A DNA stretch of 54,997 nt from Haloarculaceae archaeon. Lineage in GTDB: Archaea; Halobacteriota; Halobacteria; Halobacteriales; Haloarculaceae. Under the pieces are notes generated by a model, which worked only from the letters and a program-made list of their open reading frames with translations, was not told the DNA's origin and ran no database searches. Position numbers and translations under genes: made by a program. The stretch covers positions 1-54,997 of the forward strand of contig SKTU01000068.1 of the NCBI GenBank assembly GCA_007122455.1, in the 5' to 3' direction. Shown piece by piece: positions 1 to 8,098 of this stretch. How positions within the stretch are numbered: the first letter of the stretch is position 1; every line of letters begins with the position of its first letter.

Positions 1-846
1 ACTGTGTACGATCTCGAACAGCGCCTTCCGCATCTCATTCGCGTTCAGGAGTTCCTCGACGAGTTGACGGAGGTCGACGAGCCGAGAGAAGCGAGCCGGG
101 AGCTTCCCACTCCTGTGGAGCACATCGAGGTCGACGACGTCTCCTTTTCGTACGACTCGACCGACCGAATCCTCTCGAACGTCTCCTTCGAGTTCGATCG
201 CGGCGAATTCATCGCCTTCGTCGGCCCGTCCGGTGCAGGCAAGTCGACGATCGCTTCACTTCTGAGTCGCCTTTACGAGCCCGACAGCGGTCGAATATAC
301 GCCAACGACGTTCCGATCGATCAAGTCGACATCAACGAGTGGCGTTCGCGGGTCTCGGTGGTCCGACAGCAGCCCCACATCTTCAACACGACGCTGGCGG
401 AGAACGTCGCGATCGGACGGGACGACGCCACGCGATCGGAGATCGAGCGAGTGTGTGAACTCGCGCGGGTCACGGAGTTCGTCGAGGAACTCCCCGACGG
501 CTACGAAACCGTACTCGGGGACAACGGGGTTCGGCTCTCCGGTGGCCAGCGCCAGCGCGTCGCGATCGCTCGGGCACTGCTGAAGGATGCCGACCTGTTG
601 ATCCTCGACGAAGCGACGAGCGATCTCGACACCAATCTCGAACAGCAGGTACACGACGCGATCGAGGCCTCCGAGCACGACCGAGCCCTGGTCGTTATCG
701 CCCACCGGCTCTCGACGGTCACGGACGCCGACCGGATCTACACCGTCGAACACGGGAAGATCACCGAAACCGGCAGTCACGGCGAACTCATAGACAACGA
801 CGGCCAGTACGCGGATCTCTACGCGATGCAGGCCGGGAGCAGCTGA
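1..846 (+). CDS. ABC exporter, C-terminal ATPase part (5' truncated by window edge)
   Basis: This is the nucleotide-binding end of a fused exporter subunit that would couple ATP hydrolysis to substrate export across the membrane. The reading frame is open to the first base. The first ~25 visible residues resemble the linker after a transmembrane domain, so the membrane half lies outside the window. Counting from the codon at base 4: Walker A GPSGAGKST at 74-82, Q-loop near 122-123, signature LSGGQ at 178-182, Walker B ending in D202-E203, and switch histidine at 234 (IAHRLST). All catalytic motifs are intact. The substrate cannot be told from this part; the nearby glycan genes make a lipid or glycolipid cargo possible, which is inference only. 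Confidence 0.93.
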   Translation, partial: TVYDLEQRLPHLIRVQEFLDELTEVDEPREASRELPTPVEHIEVDDVSFSYDSTDRILSNVSFEFDRGEFIAFVGPSGAGKSTIASLLSRLYEPDSGRIYANDVPIDQVDINEWRSRVSVVRQQPHIFNTTLAENVAIGRDDATRSEIERVCELARVTEFVEELPDGYETVLGDNGVRLSGGQRQRVAIARALLKDADLLILDEATSDLDTNLEQQVHDAIEASEHDRALVVIAHRLSTVTDADRIYTVEHGKITETGSHGELIDNDGQYADLYAMQAGSS

Positions 847-898
847 TCGGAGCGCAGTCTCTCGACGTCGTACTCTTCACAGATCTCCGTTCCCGTCG

Positions 899-1150
899 TT
901 AGCCGGCGACCTGTGCGTCGACGTCGCCGTCACCGGCGACCGTCACGTGGCAGCCGGAGAACTGAAACGAGAGCGAAAGCTCGACCGAGCCACCGATCTC
1001 GGAACGCTGAACGATCCGCTCGACGCTTTCGATGTCGATGACGTCGTAGAGCTGTTCGTCGATCCGAACCGGGTCGACGTTCCGCTCCTCGGAGACTGCC
1101 ATGACAACGCGATACTCCAGGTCGTCCGCTGTGGCCCGTGCGTCTACCAT
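899..1150 (-). CDS. HalOD1 output-domain protein (83 aa)
   Basis: A stand-alone halobacterial output domain 1 (HalOD1). These small acidic domains occur alone or at the end of haloarchaeal signalling proteins; their biochemical role is not established. It shows the usual layout: an N-terminal strand (EYRVVMAVSEE), a helix with the D-x-E-Q-L-Y-D-V-I-D core, a middle segment VERIVQRSE, then paired strands ending in VTVAGDGDV. The start is an ATG at 1148-1150. It lies 90 bases downstream of the Bat-type regulator stop on the same strand order, so a link to that sensor is possible. Three other HalOD1 proteins occur in this window (4780, 13476, 53431). Confidence 0.8.
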   Translation of the reverse strand: MVDARATADDLEYRVVMAVSEERNVDPVRIDEQLYDVIDIESVERIVQRSEIGGSVELSLSFQFSGCHVTVAGDGDVDAQVAG

Positions 1151-1240
1151 GGTTTCGGGGAGTAGCTATCGACCTATCGTCGTTGTCCGAACGGATATAG
1201 TGCGCAGAGCGGTCGGACACTACGTGTGTAGTATCCGTCG

Positions 1241-3451
1241 TCAGCGATTTCGGTCCCGGTCGTCGTTCGACGGAGAATCCCCGAAGAGCGACGAGAAGAG
1301 TTTCCGCTCGGTGGTTCGGAGGTGACGGTTGAACGTGGGCTGGGTGATGCCGAGGCGTTCGGCGACCTCCTCACCGGTGTTGGTCCGGGGCCAGTTGAAG
1401 TAGCCGTTCAGATATGCCGTCCGGACGGCCTCCAGCTGTCTGTCGGTGAGCTGCTCTTCGACGGCAGTTATCGGGTCCGTCCCCCTCTCGACGGCCGACC
1501 GCTCCCGTTTCGCCCGGAGTTCGACCGAGCGGTATCCGTCCTCGAGCGTCTCGATCAACTTCCGGACGTCGGCCGAACTGGGAAGGGTGACCGTCGTTTC
1601 GATCGTGTCGCCGTCCGCCACGAGCTCTTCGACGTTGGCGCCGTAGTCTGCGAGCCGCTCGTTGACGGGGGTTCGCGTAACCGTCGCGTCGACGGTCGCA
1701 TCGGCGCCGTCGGTCAGTCGACGGATCGACTCGACGGCGACGACTGACTCCAGAGCCGACGGATCGCCGTCGGTATCGAGATACAGCGTCGATCGCCCGT
1801 CGCTCCGTGGGAATACGCCTTCGACCCGAACCGGCTCGTCGACTGCACCTGTCAGTTTAGCCAACAGTGCGTCGCCGTCTTCGATACGGAGGTCGAGTTC
1901 GACGACCGACCTGCTGCGCAGCGATCGCTTGGTTTCGACCCCGTTGATCGCGTTCGCGACAGTCGTCCCCAGTTCGGTCAACAGCTTGCCGAAATCCCCC
2001 GCGAACGCGTCCGCTCGACTCGCGTACACCGACAGAACGCCGTAGGAGAGGTCGTTGTAGACGAGCGGAACGCTCATCGTCGACTGGAAGCCGCACGAGA
2101 GCGCTTGCTGCCGCCACCGATGTTCGCGGAAGCCCGTCGAAACGTCGTCGACCGCGACCGGCTCTCCGGAGACGATCGCGCGTGCCGTCGGCTCGTCGGT
2201 CTCCGACGTCGAGAGGGTGTCCAGATCCGTCGTGAGTGCGTCTAACTCGTCGAGATACCCTTCGTCGGTTCCGGCTCTGGCAACCGGACGAAGGCCAGCG
2301 TGGGTTCGATATCGCTCGCCGATCCAGGCGAACGACACCGAGCCGGCGTCGACGAGCTGTTCGCAGACCGCTTCGGCGATACCCTCGAGGGTGTCGGCGT
2401 CGACGAGCGCACTGTTGATCCGTCGGAGCAGGTCGTTGAACTCGTGAAGTCGCTCGAGCCGCTCGGTCCGTTCGGCGAGGGAGTTCCGCTGTTCGGCGAG
2501 TTCGGCTTCCCGGTCGACTCTGCCGAGGGCGGCGACTGCGTTCGCCGCGAGCAGTTCGGCGGGTTCGGTGAGCTCCTTCGCGACCGACTGGTCCGGGAGA
2601 CGGACGACGAGCAGTCCGTACTCGTCGAGTGTCGCGAACAGCTGTTGTCGTGGCACCGACGTTCGATCCGTGGGTTCCAGCACGCGGCCGGTCGGGTTGA
2701 TCTCCCCGTCGACGGTCGTGCTTTCCTGCTCGGCTCGCTGGAACGACGGGAGATCATCGGCAATCTCGGCGTTCCGGTGGCCACTCAGATCGATGGGTTG
2801 GTCACCGGTGGTGAACGCCTCCCACTCGGCGGTTCCGATCCCCTTGAGATCGGGATCGGGTTCGTTCGCTATCCACGCCGTCGGTTCCAGAACCGTTTCG
2901 TCCCCGTCGTAGAGGTAGACGACGACCTCGGCGTCGGGCCACACCGAAACGACGACGTCGGCGACGGTTTCGCAGACCTCCCCGGGATCGTCAGCGCGGA
3001 GCAGCCGACGCGCCGATTGGTTGAGCGCTTCCAGCGTTCGCTCGTGGTGTCGACGCTCGGTCGCGTCCCGGAGCACGCCGACGTGTTGGCGCGTTCCGTC
3101 GTCGAACTCGATCGTCGAGAACCGCGTCTCGATCGGGAGCGTGCTGTCGTCGGCCGTCCGAATCGCGGATTCGAGGACGCCGACGTTCGACTCCTCCTCG
3201 CGGAACTGAGCGATGATTCGGTCCGCCACGGCTATCGTCTCTTCGCCCGCAAGCATCGTGGAGTGGGATCCGACGAGTTCGTCCCGGGCGTATCCGGTCA
3301 TCGACGTGACGGCCTCGTTGACGGAGGTGATGACGAACGCCTCGTTCACGAGGAACACGCCGTCGGGAAGCTGTTCGAGGATCTTCGCCGCGTACTCGCC
3401 GTCCCGAAGCGACGTATCGGTGACGTCCTCGCGGTTCCGGTTCTCCGACAT
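1241..3451 (-). CDS. PAS/GAF sensor with Bat-type HTH (bacterio-opsin activator family), 736 aa
   Basis: Predicted cytoplasmic one-component sensor-regulator. From the N-terminus: a PAS domain (about residues 20-130; LPDGVFLVNEAF start, then the PAC-like part with FDDGTRQHVGVLRD), a first GAF-like domain (about 150-300), a short coiled-coil (AEQRNSLAERTERLERL), a second GAF domain (about 345-500; SVPLVYNDLSYGVLSVYA), the Bat-type middle domain, and a C-terminal HTH_10 helix-turn-helix in the last ~68 residues (LTDRQLEAVRTAYLNGYFNW, then GITQPTFNRHLRTTERKL). This order is typical of haloarchaeal Bat paralogues, which bind promoters of light-, oxygen- or redox-controlled genes. I chose the ATG at 3449-3451; a GTG two codons upstream (3455-3457) is possible. 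The ligand and targets are unknown. Confidence 0.9.
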   Translation of the reverse strand: MSENRNREDVTDTSLRDGEYAAKILEQLPDGVFLVNEAFVITSVNEAVTSMTGYARDELVGSHSTMLAGEETIAVADRIIAQFREEESNVGVLESAIRTADDSTLPIETRFSTIEFDDGTRQHVGVLRDATERRHHERTLEALNQSARRLLRADDPGEVCETVADVVVSVWPDAEVVVYLYDGDETVLEPTAWIANEPDPDLKGIGTAEWEAFTTGDQPIDLSGHRNAEIADDLPSFQRAEQESTTVDGEINPTGRVLEPTDRTSVPRQQLFATLDEYGLLVVRLPDQSVAKELTEPAELLAANAVAALGRVDREAELAEQRNSLAERTERLERLHEFNDLLRRINSALVDADTLEGIAEAVCEQLVDAGSVSFAWIGERYRTHAGLRPVARAGTDEGYLDELDALTTDLDTLSTSETDEPTARAIVSGEPVAVDDVSTGFREHRWRQQALSCGFQSTMSVPLVYNDLSYGVLSVYASRADAFAGDFGKLLTELGTTVANAINGVETKRSLRSRSVVELDLRIEDGDALLAKLTGAVDEPVRVEGVFPRSDGRSTLYLDTDGDPSALESVVAVESIRRLTDGADATVDATVTRTPVNERLADYGANVEELVADGDTIETTVTLPSSADVRKLIETLEDGYRSVELRAKRERSAVERGTDPITAVEEQLTDRQLEAVRTAYLNGYFNWPRTNTGEEVAERLGITQPTFNRHLRTTERKLFSSLFGDSPSNDDRDRNR

Positions 3452-3571
3452 AGTCACTTCTTTATGTGTGTACGGTTAACTTACTCGGTTTATTCCTGAA
3501 ATTATAGATTTCTGAAAGCCCATTATCGCCACCCATGACGTGTAAGATCGGTGGCGTCAGTGATTCTCTAT

Positions 3572-3604
3572 TTTACCACAGACGGTGATTATGGTCGTGG
3601 TAAA
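3572..3604. repeat. 8-bp perfect inverted repeat TTTACCAC / GTGGTAAA
   Basis: Arms at 3572-3579 and 3597-3604 with 17 bases between them, inside the AT-rich intergenic region 3452-3715 that separates the divergent regulator and terpene synthase-like genes. The arms are about 85 bases upstream of the predicted TATA box of the gene at 3716. It could be a dimeric operator or a chance palindrome. The rest of this intergenic stretch shows only AT-rich sequence and no ORF. Confidence 0.35.
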
Positions 3605-3683
3605 TGTACAATATAAAAAGAATGAATTTTAGAGATTGTCATTATAACATGAAATTTTCATATCGAGAACAAAATAAACAGAA

Positions 3684-3691
3684 AATTTAAG
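3684..3691 (+). promoter_or_regulatory. TATA box of the terpene synthase-like gene
   Basis: The sequence AATTTAAG is centred about 28 bases before the ATG at 3716. This is the archaeal TATA-to-start distance expected for a leaderless transcript, so the gene probably has its own promoter. Confidence 0.6.
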
Positions 3692-3715
3692 TGTTTAACG
3701 CAATGCTAACAGGGT

Positions 3716-4726
3716 ATGGCCCACAGGGCTCGTTGGCACACTGCATCAGAGCGGTACGGGGTACCGGGTATCGACGGTGGGGAGTACGCTCAACAGATCG
3801 ATAAGGTGTACTTACCGACGGCGGTTCGGGAGCACGTCGAAACGTACGATCGTATTATTGGCGACCGGGAACCGTTCCTCTGGAAATGGTTTCATAATCT
3901 CTCGGACGAGTTCGCGCTGAGCTCTATCGCCCCGGACGCGATGGACGCCGCGCGGGAACAGAAGACGCTACTGACGATCCTCGTAACAACACTCGACGAT
4001 CTCGCCGAGAAAGACGGTGCGACCGCGACGTTTCAGCGTGCGCGTCGCGAACTATTCGAGGCAATCGAAACCGACGACCGCGACCGAACGGACGCCGACT
4101 CGGACGTCCTCGCGTTCGTCGAGGAGTTGTGGACCGCCATCGACAGTCGGCTTCGGAACGCACCTCGCTACGACGAGTTCGCCGACGTCTTCGAATACGA
4201 CCTCCGTCAGACGGTCAACGCCATGGACTACTCGAGGGTCCTGAACGACAACGCGACGATGGCCAACCGAACCGAGGCCGAGCGGTTCGACGCGTACAAC
4301 ATGGCGATGTTTCCGTACGCCGACGTCGATCTGATGCACTCGCCGACGTTCCAGATCCGTGAACTGGGCGCGCTCCGGAGCCTCCTCTGTGAACTCCAGC
4401 AGATGGCGCGGATCGGTAACTGGCTCACCACCTGGGAGCGAGAGCTCGCCGAGGGCGATTTCAGCTCCGGGATCACGGTCTGTGCGCTGCGACGCGGCGT
4501 GATCCAACCCGCGGAGCTCCAGAACGCGGGGGAAGAGACCGTCGAGCGACTCGTTCAGCGAATTCGATCCCACGGAATCGAATCGGAGTTCGTTCGCGAT
4601 TGGCAGATCCGAAACAAGGCGGTCCGGAAGTCGACCGGAAAACTGCGGAGCGTCGACGCGGGTGCTATCATAGACGGCCTCGAAGCCGTGATGAATCACC
4701 ACCTCGCGAGTGACGGCTACAAGTGA
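3716..4726 (+). CDS. Class I terpene synthase-like protein (336 aa)
   Basis: Not annotated from overall similarity but from spaced motifs. Class I terpene cyclases bind Mg2+-diphosphate through an aspartate-rich motif and an NSE triad. Here D94-D95-x-x-E98 (TTLDDLAEKD) fits the first. N235-W-L-T-T239-x-x-x-E243 (IGNWLTTWERELAEGDFSSG) fits N-D-L-x-S/T-x-x-x-E with W in place of D, and is followed by the usual K/R-E-x-x-x-G-D context. R190 lies 45 residues upstream of N235, close to the position of the diphosphate-sensor arginine. The length and helical character match a single alpha domain. The C-terminal RY pair of bacterial cyclases is absent. The likely substrate is a C10-C20 prenyl diphosphate (inference). 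It stands alone, with its own TATA box at -28 and no partner P450 or prenyltransferase nearby. It could instead be a non-cyclising relative. Confidence 0.62.
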   Translation: MAHRARWHTASERYGVPGIDGGEYAQQIDKVYLPTAVREHVETYDRIIGDREPFLWKWFHNLSDEFALSSIAPDAMDAAREQKTLLTILVTTLDDLAEKDGATATFQRARRELFEAIETDDRDRTDADSDVLAFVEELWTAIDSRLRNAPRYDEFADVFEYDLRQTVNAMDYSRVLNDNATMANRTEAERFDAYNMAMFPYADVDLMHSPTFQIRELGALRSLLCELQQMARIGNWLTTWERELAEGDFSSGITVCALRRGVIQPAELQNAGEETVERLVQRIRSHGIESEFVRDWQIRNKAVRKSTGKLRSVDAGAIIDGLEAVMNHHLASDGYK

Positions 4727-4779
4727 CGCCGCTCCCTCGATCGGCCTACCGTGAAACTCGCTCGACGCTCGCGAGGTCC

Positions 4780-5049
4780 CTACCCTTCACAGCCCTCTAC
4801 TCGCAGATCGTTCCCCTCGATCTGGATCCGGTAGCCGAACGCGACGAGCGAGACGGAGATCCCTTTCGCGGATCTGACTAGGCGATCTAGAGCGTCCGGA
4901 TCGATAGAGCCGTACAGGGTGGAGCCGGGAGCCCGTCCGATCTCCGCCGGGTCGCGGTCCTCGGCAGTGGCTATCGCCTCGACGACGGCTACGCTCGGTA
5001 ACGTTTCGTTCCAGTCGTAATGTAGCGTGGCAGTACCACGTTGTCGCAT
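4780..5049 (-). CDS. HalOD1 output-domain protein (89 aa)
   Basis: Second stand-alone HalOD1 protein. It opens with a strand (ATLHYDWNETLPSVAVVEAIA), has the central D-P-D-A-L-D-R-L helix that most copies share, and closes with SLVAFGYRIQIEGNDLRVEG, the paired-strand end of the domain. The start ATG is at 5047-5049, with a good TATA box on the minus strand (about 5070-5079, centred 27 bases upstream), so it is probably transcribed alone and leaderless. It is convergent with the terpene synthase-like gene, whose stop is 53 bases away. The function is unknown beyond the family's presumed signalling role. Confidence 0.8.
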   Translation of the reverse strand: MRQRGTATLHYDWNETLPSVAVVEAIATAEDRDPAEIGRAPGSTLYGSIDPDALDRLVRSAKGISVSLVAFGYRIQIEGNDLRVEGCEG

Positions 5050-5172
5050 ACCTCTACCAGCGACTCTGCGTATTTAACGTCTCTTGAACCCCTGTGGAGT
5101 TTTATTCGGTGAATCGGTACGTCTTCCGTTCTTCGGCGTGGAACGGACGGTGACCGATTCAGGAGTGTCTTC

Positions 5173-6354
5173 TCATCGGATCGCCGCTCGGTGTAGCGTC
5201 TGGACTCGCTCGGCGTGATCCGCCCACGTCCACCGCTGTTCGAGGAGACGATCGTGTCCCGCCTGTCCCATCCGTCGAAGCCGGTCGCGGTCCGTGACTG
5301 TCGACGAGAGAGCCGCGACGAGCGCGTCAGCGTCCGCCGGGGGGATCAGAACGCCCGTCTCCCCGTCGACGACCTGTTCGGGGATCCCGTCAGTATCGGT
5401 GGCCAGCACCGCCGTTCGGCTCGCCATCGCCTCGTAGATCACCGTCGGACGCCCCTCCGAGCGACTCGGGAGCAACAGGAGATCCGCGATCGCGAACCAC
5501 CGGCGCAGCGCGAGCGGGGAGAGCCCGGAGTAGACGTACCGCTCCGGGAACGGACTCGCCGCGAGGGCCCGTTTCAGCTCGTCTCTCAGTCCGCCACCGG
5601 TCCCGACGAAGACGAACACGGTATCGGAGGGATCGAGCCGAGGAAGCGCCTCGATGATCTCCGAGACGCCCTTCGCTTCGGTGTACCGACCGACGAAGAG
5701 GACGACGGTCGTCTCGGCGTCGACGTCCAGTTCTCGGCGGATCTGCTGGCGCTGGTCGACCGGGAAGTTGTCCGGGTCCGCCCCGATCGGGACAGTCGTC
5801 ACCTTCTCCGGCGCCGTGAGGCGTCGGGCCTTTTCGGCGAGTCGGTCGCTGACGCAGAGCACTCCGGTTGCTTCGTCCAGCGTTTCCTCTATCATCGCCC
5901 GAACGCCGAACGGCTGTGAGTCGAGCGTGTTGAGAAGTGTCCCGTGGGAGACGACGAACAGCGGGAGGTCGTGGTCACGAACGTACGGTACCATTCCGTA
6001 GCCGTCGGGGTAGATGTGACACGCCTGAACGACGTCCGGCGGGTCGAAGTTGCGATCGACGTACTCCGGTATCCGGCGCGCGTACGACTTCCCGGAGACG
6101 CCGTAAAAGAGTCGCTTCGGGAGCAGATACCAGAACCGCGGATGGTGGACGGTGTATCCGCCCCAGCACTCGGTGCGGGGGAGCGACGAGTACGCCGAGT
6201 AGGGACCGACCGGCGGTGCGAACGGACGCGGGGATACGGCCTCGATCGCGGTTCCCGCCTCGTTGAGCGACCTGATGATGCGGTGATTGAACAATCCCTG
6301 ATACGGTCTGATGCTGTCAGGGTGGTTGATCGCGCTCGCGACAACAGAGTACAT
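5173..6354 (-). CDS. Glycosyltransferase family 4 (393 aa)
   Basis: A GT-B fold retaining transferase that would move a sugar from a nucleotide donor to a lipid-linked or surface glycan at the inner face of the membrane. The N-terminal half contains HPDSIRPYQGLFNHRII, a usual GT4 opening. The C-terminal Rossmann half has VVLFVGRYTEAKGVSEIIEA, and the E-x7-E region SEGRPTVIYEAMA with both glutamates of the donor site. Its start is 91 bases downstream of the GT2 gene stop on the same strand, so the two may be co-transcribed. Sugar specificity cannot be predicted. Confidence 0.9.
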   Translation of the reverse strand: MYSVVASAINHPDSIRPYQGLFNHRIIRSLNEAGTAIEAVSPRPFAPPVGPYSAYSSLPRTECWGGYTVHHPRFWYLLPKRLFYGVSGKSYARRIPEYVDRNFDPPDVVQACHIYPDGYGMVPYVRDHDLPLFVVSHGTLLNTLDSQPFGVRAMIEETLDEATGVLCVSDRLAEKARRLTAPEKVTTVPIGADPDNFPVDQRQQIRRELDVDAETTVVLFVGRYTEAKGVSEIIEALPRLDPSDTVFVFVGTGGGLRDELKRALAASPFPERYVYSGLSPLALRRWFAIADLLLLPSRSEGRPTVIYEAMASRTAVLATDTDGIPEQVVDGETGVLIPPADADALVAALSSTVTDRDRLRRMGQAGHDRLLEQRWTWADHAERVQTLHRAAIR

Positions 6355-6445
6355 TCGGTTCTGCTTCCGATCGTTCGCCGGCCGACAAAACTATGCGCCG
6401 GTTACCACCACCATCTCTCGGTCGACGTGGCGAGTGAACGACGAC

Positions 6446-7468
6446 TCACCGGTCCGTCGATCCGATCCGCGACGACGCAGTCGAGAGCAAAAGCCCCGCC
6501 ACCGCTATCGCGCCCACGACGACGAAGGCAGCGGTTTGGGCGACGGTCCCGCCGGAGTACCGGAGCAATCCGACCGCTGCGACCACAGCGAGGAGGACAC
6601 CACCGATCCGAAGCGCGCGAGCGGGAATGATTTCGAGGAAGATCGCTTTCACCAGCGTCAGCCCGTGGAGGACTGGATTGTGTGTGCTGGCTCCCTCGAC
6701 GTCGTAGTTGATCGTCGTCGCCACTTCCTCGATATCGTATCCCTCGCGTGCGGCGTGAAAGAGGAGTCCGAGACTGGCGTCCATCCCGTAGCCGACGTCG
6801 TCGCTCTCGACGATCGTCTCGATCACCTCCCTGCGGTACGCTCGGAACCCGCTCTGTGTGTCCGAAACGCCCGGTGAGGAGTACCGAAGCCGCAGTCCAG
6901 CGTTCGCGAGGAAGTTCACGACCGCCAGTCCCACGCGCCGGTACGCCGGGATCCGCGAGCCCGATCCGGCGACGAACCGGCTCCCGACGACGATCTCCGC
7001 ACCGCTCGTCCGCTGGGCGTCGAGGAGTTTGGGGATGTCAGACGGGTCGTGTTGGCCGTCGCCGTCGAGAATCACCAGCCGATCGACGTCGGTCACGTAG
7101 GCGTGGTGGAAGATCGTCTGTAGCGTCGCCCCGTACCCCTGGTTGTGCTCGTGTCTGACGACTTTCGCACCGGCGGCGCGTGCGCGCTCGCTCGTTTCGT
7201 CGTCGCTGCCGTCGTCGACGACGAGTATCGTGTCCGCGTAGCGTTTGGCATCCGCGACGACGTTCGCGATCGAGTGTGCCTCGTTGTACGCCGGGATGCC
7301 GACCATGATCTCCAACGCCGACGCACGTTCCGGCTCGACGATCGAACTCGTCTGATCTGCCAGCCCGTTCGCGGTTCCGGGATCGGATCGCACGCTTTCG
7401 AGGGAGAGGGCGTCTCGGTTCGATGGGCCGGACCGATTCGTGGGGTGTTCGGTATCCTGTCTACTCAT
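6446..7468 (-). CDS. GT2 family transferase, dolichyl-phosphate sugar synthase-like, with C-terminal membrane segments (340 aa)
   Basis: A GT-A fold transferase resembling dolichyl-phosphate mannose/glucose synthases, which load a sugar onto the polyprenyl phosphate carrier used in archaeal N-glycosylation. Visible motifs are VGIPAYNEAHSIANVV, DTILVVDDGSDD, the metal-binding LDGDGQHDP, VVGSRFVAGSG and DTQSGFRAYRREV. Two hydrophobic segments end the protein (GGVLLAVVAAVGLL and AAFVVVGAIAVAGLLL), suggesting membrane anchoring. I chose the ATG at 7466-7468 because AGGAG sits 8 bases before it on the minus strand; a longer frame to 7567 has no such support and its extra residues do not fit the fold. 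AglJ-like proteins are the nearest known role. Confidence 0.88.
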   Translation of the reverse strand: MSRQDTEHPTNRSGPSNRDALSLESVRSDPGTANGLADQTSSIVEPERASALEIMVGIPAYNEAHSIANVVADAKRYADTILVVDDGSDDETSERARAAGAKVVRHEHNQGYGATLQTIFHHAYVTDVDRLVILDGDGQHDPSDIPKLLDAQRTSGAEIVVGSRFVAGSGSRIPAYRRVGLAVVNFLANAGLRLRYSSPGVSDTQSGFRAYRREVIETIVESDDVGYGMDASLGLLFHAAREGYDIEEVATTINYDVEGASTHNPVLHGLTLVKAIFLEIIPARALRIGGVLLAVVAAVGLLRYSGGTVAQTAAFVVVGAIAVAGLLLSTASSRIGSTDR

Positions 7469-8098
7469 TACTCGTTCTCCTAGCCGGGACCAGGTCGGTC
7501 CGATCGTAGGGCTCAGACCTGTATTGTTACAACCAGAATAACTCTCACAGGCCCCCGTTTCGACCACACGGTAATCCCTAAAAACCGAGGACAGACGAGC
7601 GAATTCGACCCTCGTTCGAGACGACGTTTTCTCCTCGAAACTGTCCCTTCTCGGACGTACGATTCGCTATCTATAACACTCTGCTCCGAACGGATAAGTT
7701 AATAATAATAGATATTTTGTGAGCTTTTATTTTACGTACGATGCACGACATTATTCGTGATATGGTGTCTGATATATCTATTTGGTGATATATTTACAAC
7801 CAGCTACGGAATCGGCAAACTCCCCCACAGTGGACTGTTCTGATTCGACGGGATGCGAGAACCATCTCGTCTGTGAGTGGGTTCGTACGGTGCCGATGTA
7901 GGGGTGAACGGGCGCATAACAAAGCCCGGAGACGCGCTCCGTGGAGACAACCGGACTCGTCCATCGTCGCCGGACGCGACGACGGCCGTCCGAACATCCG
8001 ATATCCATGCAACGTGATCCAATCAGTAGTCGACTTCGATTCGAAGCGTCCAGCGTCACCGTCAACCGGAAGTGGTGCTGGTCGGGGGTGCGGCAGGA
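7469..8098. other. 630-base intergenic region between divergent glycan genes
   Basis: No convincing gene. The left part is ordinary GC-rich sequence. About 7680-7800 is clearly AT-rich, with runs such as TTAATAATAATAGATATTTTG (7698 onward) and two GATATAT words around 7775-7793. The right part is GC-rich again, with overlapping frames of basic composition that look like shadows. It must hold the promoters of the GT2 gene (leftward) and wecB (rightward); I cannot fix either. A long wecB leader or an unrecognised RNA is possible. Confidence 0.5.

Noticed and set aside
4052-4702. 216-codon minus-strand frame opposite the terpene synthase-like gene
   Set aside because: No recognisable motif, whereas the plus frame has spaced catalytic motifs and a promoter.
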